64,000 nt of DNA from Megaleporinus macrocephalus (Eukaryota > Chordata > Actinopteri > Characiformes > Anostomidae), in the NCBI GenBank assembly GCA_021613375.1, contig CM038719.1:33394747-33458746 (forward strand). The letters run 5' to 3'. The notes beneath the pieces are model-generated. The model did no database searches, had not been told where the DNA came from, and worked only from the letters and a program-made list of their open reading frames with translations. This document shows positions 57,855 to 64,000 of the stretch, piece by piece. The position numbers and the translations under genes are program-made. Position 1 is the stretch's first letter. The number at the start of each line of letters is the position of its first letter.

Positions 57855-57859
<5 letters not shown>

Positions 57860-57933
<74 letters not shown>
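57860..57933. repeat. (TC)n microsatellite
   Basis: About 37 TC units; together with the (GA)n 100 bp upstream it could pair as an inverted repeat. Confidence 0.97.
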
Positions 57934-57936
<3 letters not shown>

Positions 57937-57939
57937 GTG

Positions 57940-58640
57940 AAATTATCACCTGAGGATTTCTATGCAGTGTTGTGAAGCCACAGAACTGGCTTGTGGTTAA
58001 TTGTACTGAACAGGACTGAGAGTCATCATCAGTCCATACAGCCACCCGAATAAAAGCAGCTCTCTGGTACATGTATGTTGCTGTCCGTGGTGCTGAAACC
58101 TGCAGTAAACACAGCAGCCGAGTTTTCATGCCAGTGAATTTTCATAAACAGAACCGAGGAAGTGCTGTCGGATCATCCTGCCTCGTCCTGCCTTCATGAG
58201 AAGAGACACCCGCAGTGCGCAGTTCGTCGCGTGAATCACCACAAGATGATTAGGGAAACTTTTGAATGTGCTATCATCTTCAGGCATTCATAGTTAAATA
58301 GACCATGTAAAGCAAAGCGCTGCTGTTTCCACTGCCGAGTTTCCCGCTCCCCTCGGGGCCGAGGAACCATAAACGCGAAGGCAACATTTGCACCTCCCTC
58401 TTTCTCACACTAAACCTTCCCACAATCCTTTATGGAAGTACTACAGAGGTCTCATAGTATAAAATTAACCTCTCACCCGGACCCCCAATCCTATACTCAC
58501 TCTCATTGTTTGCATGCCTTCTAATACTTTAATTTCAGTAATGTGTGCTTTTTACAGCACTTGAGAACACCGGCTGCCCTTTACACTGCCTGAATATTTC
58601 ATGAATAATGGACTAATTGAAAGCGTTGAAAATGTCTTTG
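57940..58640. other. Repeat-poor stretch, possible regulatory island
   Basis: No gene recognised. 58190-58400 contains CpGs (CGCAGTTCGTCGCGTGAATC, CCCCTCGGGGCCGAGG) and no known repeat. Confidence 0.3.
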
Positions 58641-58729
58641 AATAAGAACTCCAAACCCTGTTGGTGCTGGATGAATTTCGAAAGCAATAGTTCTCTATCA
58701 CAATTGATTACTGAAAAGGTTTGATTCCA

Positions 58730-61610
58730 GTATGAATCTGCAGTGTTTTTTGCAGTTTTACAGCATGGTTTATAATTTTTAAGTGATTGTAATCCAGTGT
58801 GAATCTACAGAGTTCCTAGTTTTTACAGTTTGACAGTAATATTTCTAGAGTAATTTTAATCCAATGTAAATTAGCAGTCCAGTATGAATCTGCAGTGTGT
58901 GTAGTTTTCACAGTTGATGGTTATACTTCTGGAGTGATAGTAATAATTGTGAAGTGCTTGTTGAGACCAGTATGAATTTACAGCATTTCTAGTTTTTAAA
59001 GTTTATATTGATATTTCTGGAGTGATTTTAATCCAGTATGAATCTGCAGTGTGTGTAGTTTTTACAGTCTGGCAGTAATAATTGTGGAGTGATTTTAATC
59101 CAGTATGAATCTGCAGTGTATGTGGTTTTACAGTCTCAAAGTAATAATTGTGTAGTGATTTTAGTCTGGTATGAATTTGCAATGTGTGTAGTTTTACAGT
59201 CTGACAGTACTAATTGTGGAGTGGCTTTAATCCAGTATGGATCTGCAGTGTGTGTGGTTTTACAGTCTGACAGTAATAATTGTGAAGTGGCTTTAATCCA
59301 GTATGAATCTGCAGTGTGATTGGTTTTACAGTCTGACAGTAATAATTGTGGAGTGATTTTAGTCCAGTATGAATCTGCAGTGTGTGTAATTTTATAGTCT
59401 GACAGTACTAATTGTGGAGTGGCTTTAATCCAGTATGAATCTGCAGTGTGATTGGTTTTACAGTCTGACAGTACTAATTGTAAAGTGGCTTTAATCCAGT
59501 ATGAATCTGCAGTGTGTGTGGTTTTACAGTCTGACAGTAATAATTGTAAAGTGGCTTTAATCCAGTATGAATCTGCAGTGTGATTGGTTTTACAGTCTGA
59601 CAGTAATAATTGTGGAGTGATTTTAATCCAGTATGAATCTGCAGTGTGTGTAATTTTATAGTCTGACAGTACTAATTGTGGAGTGGCTTTAATCCAGTAT
59701 GAATCTGCAGTGTGATTGGTTTTACAGTCTGACAGTAATAATTGTGGAGTGATTTTAGTCCAGTATGAATCTGCAGTGTGTGTAGTTTTTATAGTCTGAC
59801 AGTACTAATTGTGGAATGACTTTAATCCAGTATGAATCTGCAGTGTGTGTAGTTTTATAGTCTGACAGTACTAATTGTGGAGTGGCTTTAATCCAGTATG
59901 AATCTGCAGTGTGTGTAGTTTCATAGTCTGACAGTACTAATTGTGGAGTGGCTTTAATCCAGTATGAATCTGCAGTGTTTTTTGCAGTTTTACAGCATGG
60001 TTTATAATTTTTGAGTGATTATAATCCAGTGTGAATCTACAGAGTTCCTAGTTTTTACAGTTTGACAGTAATATTTCTGGAGTGATTTTAATCCAGTATG
60101 AATCTTCATTGTGTTTAATCCAGTATGAATCCACCATGATTCTAGGTTTTAGAGTTTCACAGTAATATTTCTAGAGTAATTTTAATCCAATGTAAATTAG
60201 CAGTCCAGTATGAATCTGCAGTTTGTGTAGTTTTTAAAGTTTGACAGTAATAATTGTGAAGTGATTTTAATCCAGTATGAATCTGCAGTGTGTGTAGTTT
60301 TCACAGTTGATGGTTATACTTCTGGAGTGATAGTAATAATTGTGAAGTGCTTGTTGAGACCAGTATGAATTTACAGCATTTCTAGTTTTTAAAGTTTATA
60401 TTGATATTTCTGGAGTGATTTTAATCCAGTATGAATCTGCAGTGTGTGTAGTTTTTACAGTCTGGCAGTAATAATTGTGGAGTGATTTTAATCTAGTATG
60501 AATCTGCAGTGTATGTGGTTTTACAGTCTCAAAGTAATAATTGTGTAGTGATTTTAGTCTGGTATGAATTTGCAATGTGTGTAGTTTTATAGTCTGACAG
60601 TACTAATTGTGGAGTGGCTTTAATCCAGTATGAATCTGCAGTGTGTGTAGTTTTACAGTCTGAAAGTAATAATTGTGAAGTGGCTTTAATCCAGTATGAA
60701 TCTGCAGTGTGTGTAGTTTTACAGTCTGAAAGTAATAATTGTGAAGTGGCTTTAATCCAGTATGAATCTGCAGTGTGATTGGTTTTACAGTCTGACAGTA
60801 ATAATTGTGGAGTGATTTTAGTCCAGTATGAATCTGCAGTGTGTGTGGTTTTATAGTCTGACAGTACTAATTGTGGAGTGGCTTTAATCCAGTATGAATC
60901 TGCAGTGTGATTGGTTTCACAGTCTGACAGTAATAATTGTGGAATGACTTTAATCCAGTATGAATCTGCAGTGTGTGTGGTTTTATAGTCTGACAGTACT
61001 AATTGTGGAGTGGCTTTAATCCAGTATGAATCTGCAGTGTGATTGGTTTTACAGTCTGACAGTAATAATTGTGGAATGACTTTAATCCAGTATGAATCTG
61101 CAGTGTGTGTAGTTTCATAGTCTGACAGTACTAATTGTGGAATGACTTTAATCCAGTATGAATCTGCAGTGTGTGTAGTTTTACAGTCTGACAGTAATAA
61201 TTGTGAAGTGGCTTTAATCCAGTATGAATCTGCAGTATGTGTAATTTTATAGTCTGACACTAATAATTGTGGAGTGATTTTAATCCAGTATGAATCTGCA
61301 GTGTGTGTAATTGTATAGTCTGACAGTAATAATTGTGGAGTGATTTTAATCCAGTATAAATCTGCAGTGTGTGTAGTTTTATAGTCTGACAGTACTAATT
61401 GTGGAGTGGCTTTATTCCAGTATGAATCTGCAGTGTGTGTAGTTTTACAGTCTGACAGTAATAATTGTGGAGTGATTTTAATCCAGTATGAATCTGCAGT
61501 GTGTGTAATTTTATAGTCTGACAGTAATACTTGTGGAGTGATTTTAATCCAGTATGAATCTGCAGTGTGTGTAAGTTTATAGTCTGACAGTAATGTTCCA
61601 GTATCCGTCT
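58730..61610. repeat. Minisatellite, 66-bp unit, ~2.9 kb
   Basis: About 42 units of TTTAATCCAGTATGAATCTG, CAGTGTGTGTGGTTTTACAG, TCTGACAGTAATAATTGTGG. A long block beginning TTTTTTGCAGTTTTACAGC occurs at about 58745 and again at about 59970, each followed by the same odd units (GTTCCTAGTTTTTACAG, CTTGTTGAGACCAG), which shows a ~1.2-kb internal duplication. The 243-codon minus frame is an artefact of the 66-bp period. Confidence 0.97.
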
Positions 61611-62520
61611 ATGAATCTGTGTAGATTTATATGACAGTCTGCGCTCCAGAAATTATAACATGCTTTTGTTATCCTCTGTAATAACTGTGATGTGCAAGGG
61701 TTAAATGATTTTGCTCTTGCCATAGCACTCCGGTATGTATTTTTTTCCTTCTAACACCCCCCTCTGCTTCCCTTTGCTGGGCGCTTTCTTCTCCCACGTC
61801 AGGCCTAAGCGTCAATATTTACCCAGAAGCAGACTAGACCCCCCTGCGCTGCACAACAACAGGCCGGTCCCACTGGAGGCCCTCAGTGCTGTGTGGGTGT
61901 CTGGATCGTACCAACTGTGCCGGAGCAGGGGTGTCTATTTGACTCAGCAGGGTGCTGCAGCATGAGAGCTTTTGGCCAGACCCGTGTTTTGGGATAAAAG
62001 CACCTAAAAGCCTAAACGGTAGCTCACCCCGCTGCTTCGCGAGCGCACAACTCCCACCTTGTCCTCCAGCTCCAGCTTTTCGAGCTGAGTTGTAGGTACC
62101 TAAAGCTGCTTCTTTCCATTCTCCTTAAAGGAAAAGGCCTCATGGATATTATCGGGGGGTTTCTTTGGCATTAAAGATGTCAGTGCACAATGGCACATGA
62201 GAACCTGCCACAAGAGATCAGAGGGTTAGATCAATCCCACTTCAAAGACTCAATCTGAATCGATTCATCAGAGACGAGCCAGCACCTGTGTGGGCTAAAA
62301 CTGAATATTAAAGAAAACGCTCGGTCAAAGAAAATAAATGAATCATTTTATGAACCTGAAAAGAGCGGGGCTTGCCCACAATTAGAGAAAATCCATAAGG
62401 GTCCAGCTCCACTGCGGACGGTGTGGTCAGAGGTGCCCGAATTGATAGCACGACCAAATGAGCAGGTCAAATAGTGGGTTTAAAGCAAGTGCTGCTGATC
62501 TACTCTTCATTTAAAGGTTC
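61611..62520. other. Repeat-poor stretch, candidate conserved element
   Basis: No exon recognised; the 76-codon plus frame at 61735-61965 has no motif. The part at about 62100-62410 is complex and repeat-free. Confidence 0.3.
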
Positions 62521-63390
62521 TAAAATGGTTCTTAAATATATATATGACTCTAGGCAAACACATCTAATAGTTCTAGAACCTTTACTTTACATGGAGCTTC
62601 CATGATCCCATTTGGTGGTCTTATTTCATCTGAAGCCTTATTGGTCAGGAACTGCACTGAAAACAAAGCACACTGGCTTGGTTTTCCTTGAGCTCTGGGA
62701 GTTAAGAATGAAAGTCTTGTCCAATTAAGAGGTCAACAGAGCATTAATTGTAAAGTGGATCTCATATTGTGTTGTCCTCTATTTCCACATTTCTATTTAA
62801 AGGCAAACTTCATTGATTTTTCAGTGAAGTGCATAATTCTGTCTTACCTCAGTCTATCGATTATCTATTGGTCTGTATCATCATCATTTAGCCTTGTTGG
62901 CCCAAACCATAGTCGATAGAAGAGATTGTGTTCTTGTGTACCCACAGTACTGCTGGTTTATAGCTTTATAGCTGGTCCACCTTACTCGTTGTGATTGTCC
63001 AGCTAGCCTCTCATGTTGGTGAAGTGTCCCCGCTCTGTTGTCAAGTGTTTTCCGGCATGTTTCACACCCTCGTGAATAGACATTTGGTGAACGTGTGTGT
63101 TAACTCTAGTCATTACGGAACGCTCCTCTCCAGATGAACAGCCCCAATTTGACACTCCATAGAGAAGCTTTCATAATAGACTACTATTGGAACGTGCTCT
63201 GAAGACAATGAGCACCAACGAAAGGTGAAGAAGTGATTTGAAACAGGGATTGGACAAAAGAGGGGAAAGCATGGCTTTTACAAAAGCTGCGTGAATAGTA
63301 AGCAAGAGATGAAAGCGTTCTGTCCAATTGTTCAGTATTCAGGGCTAGATCTCTCCTCCCCAATCTGCACACCATGAGGCACTATAAAAT
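62521..63390. other. Unassigned non-coding stretch
   Basis: AAAGGTTCTAAAATGGTTCT at about 62514-62533 and TTCTAGAACCTTTACTTT at about 62569-62586 look like the two ends of a short 'GGTTCTT' MITE. Nothing else recognised. Confidence 0.35.
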
Positions 63391-63394
63391 AGGT

Positions 63395-64000
63395 ATGGGT
63401 TGACAGGGTGGGACAGAACTATCAGATTTCACGCCAGGTTTGGGCCTGTCAAAATATTGGGTTTTAGGCTGGGCTTGGGTCTTATTTTTCAACAGATTTT
63501 TGTCGACACGGCCTGACAACACTATTGGGTTTTGGGCCAGATTTGGGCCCTAGTTTCTCCGGGTTTGGGTTGATATGGCCTGATAACACTGTTGGGTTTG
63601 GGGCCAGATTTGGGCCCTAGTTTCTCCGGGTTTGGGTCGACAGGGCCTGATAACACTGTTGGGTTTGGGGCTAGATTTGGGCCCTAGTTTTTCTGGGTTT
63701 GGGCTAACAGGGCGGGACAAAACTATCAAGTTTCATGTCAGGTTTGGGCCTGTGAAAATGTTGGGTTTTAGGCCGGGTTTGAGGCTTAATTTTCAAAAGA
63801 TTTTTGTCTATAGGATCTGAGAACGCTATTGGGTTTTGGGCCACATTTGGGGCCTAGTTTCTCTGGGTTTGTGCTTACATGGCAGGGCAAAACTATCCAG
63901 TTTCAAGCCAAGTTTGGGCCTTTAAAATTTTTGGGTTTTAGGCCAAGTTTGGGTCTTATTTTTCGCCAGATTTGTGTTGACCGGGGCTGATAACATTATT
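63395..64000. repeat. G-rich minisatellite, ~67-bp unit, runs off the end
   Basis: Units include TTGGGTTTTGGGCCAGATTT, GGGCCCTAGTTTCTCCGGGT and TGGCCTGATAACACTG; two central units are both 67 bp. Flanking units are longer and alternate with ACTATCA(A/G)(G/A)TTTCA blocks. The array continues beyond the window. Confidence 0.9.

Noticed and set aside
60529..61260. 243-codon minus frame of repeated SDCKTTHTADSYWIKAT units
   Set aside because: The unit is exactly 66 bp (22 codons), so a stop-free unit yields a long frame by chance.

Overview
This looks like vertebrate nuclear DNA, most likely from a teleost fish. It is AT-rich and sparse in coding sequence, full of simple repeats and long minisatellites, and carries many decayed Tc1-like DNA transposons, MITEs and SINE-like repeats of kinds I know from fish genomes. 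An otophysan (characin or catfish-like) host is my guess from the repeat mix; no host gene here tests it. There is no bacterial or viral gene organisation, and I found no intact protein-coding gene, tRNA, rRNA or CRISPR array.

Layout. 0-8 kb: simple repeats, a decayed Tc1-like element split by a SINE-like insertion with a 13-bp target duplication, a 32-bp minisatellite (3.5-4.5 kb) and a ~42-bp minisatellite (5.9-7.7 kb). 8.7-9.8 kb: a non-autonomous hAT-like element with an 8-bp target duplication. 10.7-14 kb: a SINE-like repeat running into a 1-kb AAT/ACT array, then an AT-rich minisatellite. 17-25 kb: a cluster of broken Tc1-like transposons of several families, some mosaic. 25-32 kb: conserved-looking non-repeat islands mixed with MITEs, LTR-like tails and Tc1 debris. 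32.4-33.3 kb: a 24-bp minisatellite resembling a Tc1 terminal repeat. 34.2-35.7 kb: the only strong CpG island, interpreted as the promoter and first exon(s) of a plus-strand gene whose body would lie beyond the window or in exons I could not detect. One candidate exon encodes a short type II membrane-anchor-like peptide and another ends in a near-consensus splice donor. 35.8-43.2 kb: nested MITEs and dispersed repeats. 44-48 kb: a minisatellite, a minus-strand Tc1-like remnant and a long pyrimidine tract. 48-64 kb: intron-like DNA with islands of non-repetitive sequence, a LINE 3' end (51 kb), a Tc1-like remnant (53 kb), a second AATAAA-bearing minisatellite (56.3-57.4 kb), a 2.9-kb array of 66-bp units (58.7-61.6 kb) and a G-rich 67-bp array running off the end.

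How the parts relate. The simplest model is the 5' end of a large regulatory or developmental gene, with a CpG-island promoter near 35 kb and repeat-rich flank and first intron. The most interesting structure is in the repeats: several minisatellites appear to have grown from transposon ends, and two arrays more than 48 kb apart repeat a unit with a canonical poly(A) signal on the plus strand. The long open frames in the tandem arrays (432, 376, 243, 211 and 160 codons) exist because the unit length is a multiple of three or the unit lacks stops; I do not treat them as genes. Transposon family statements come from my memory of common teleost repeats plus visible protein motifs and terminal repeats; no database search was run.
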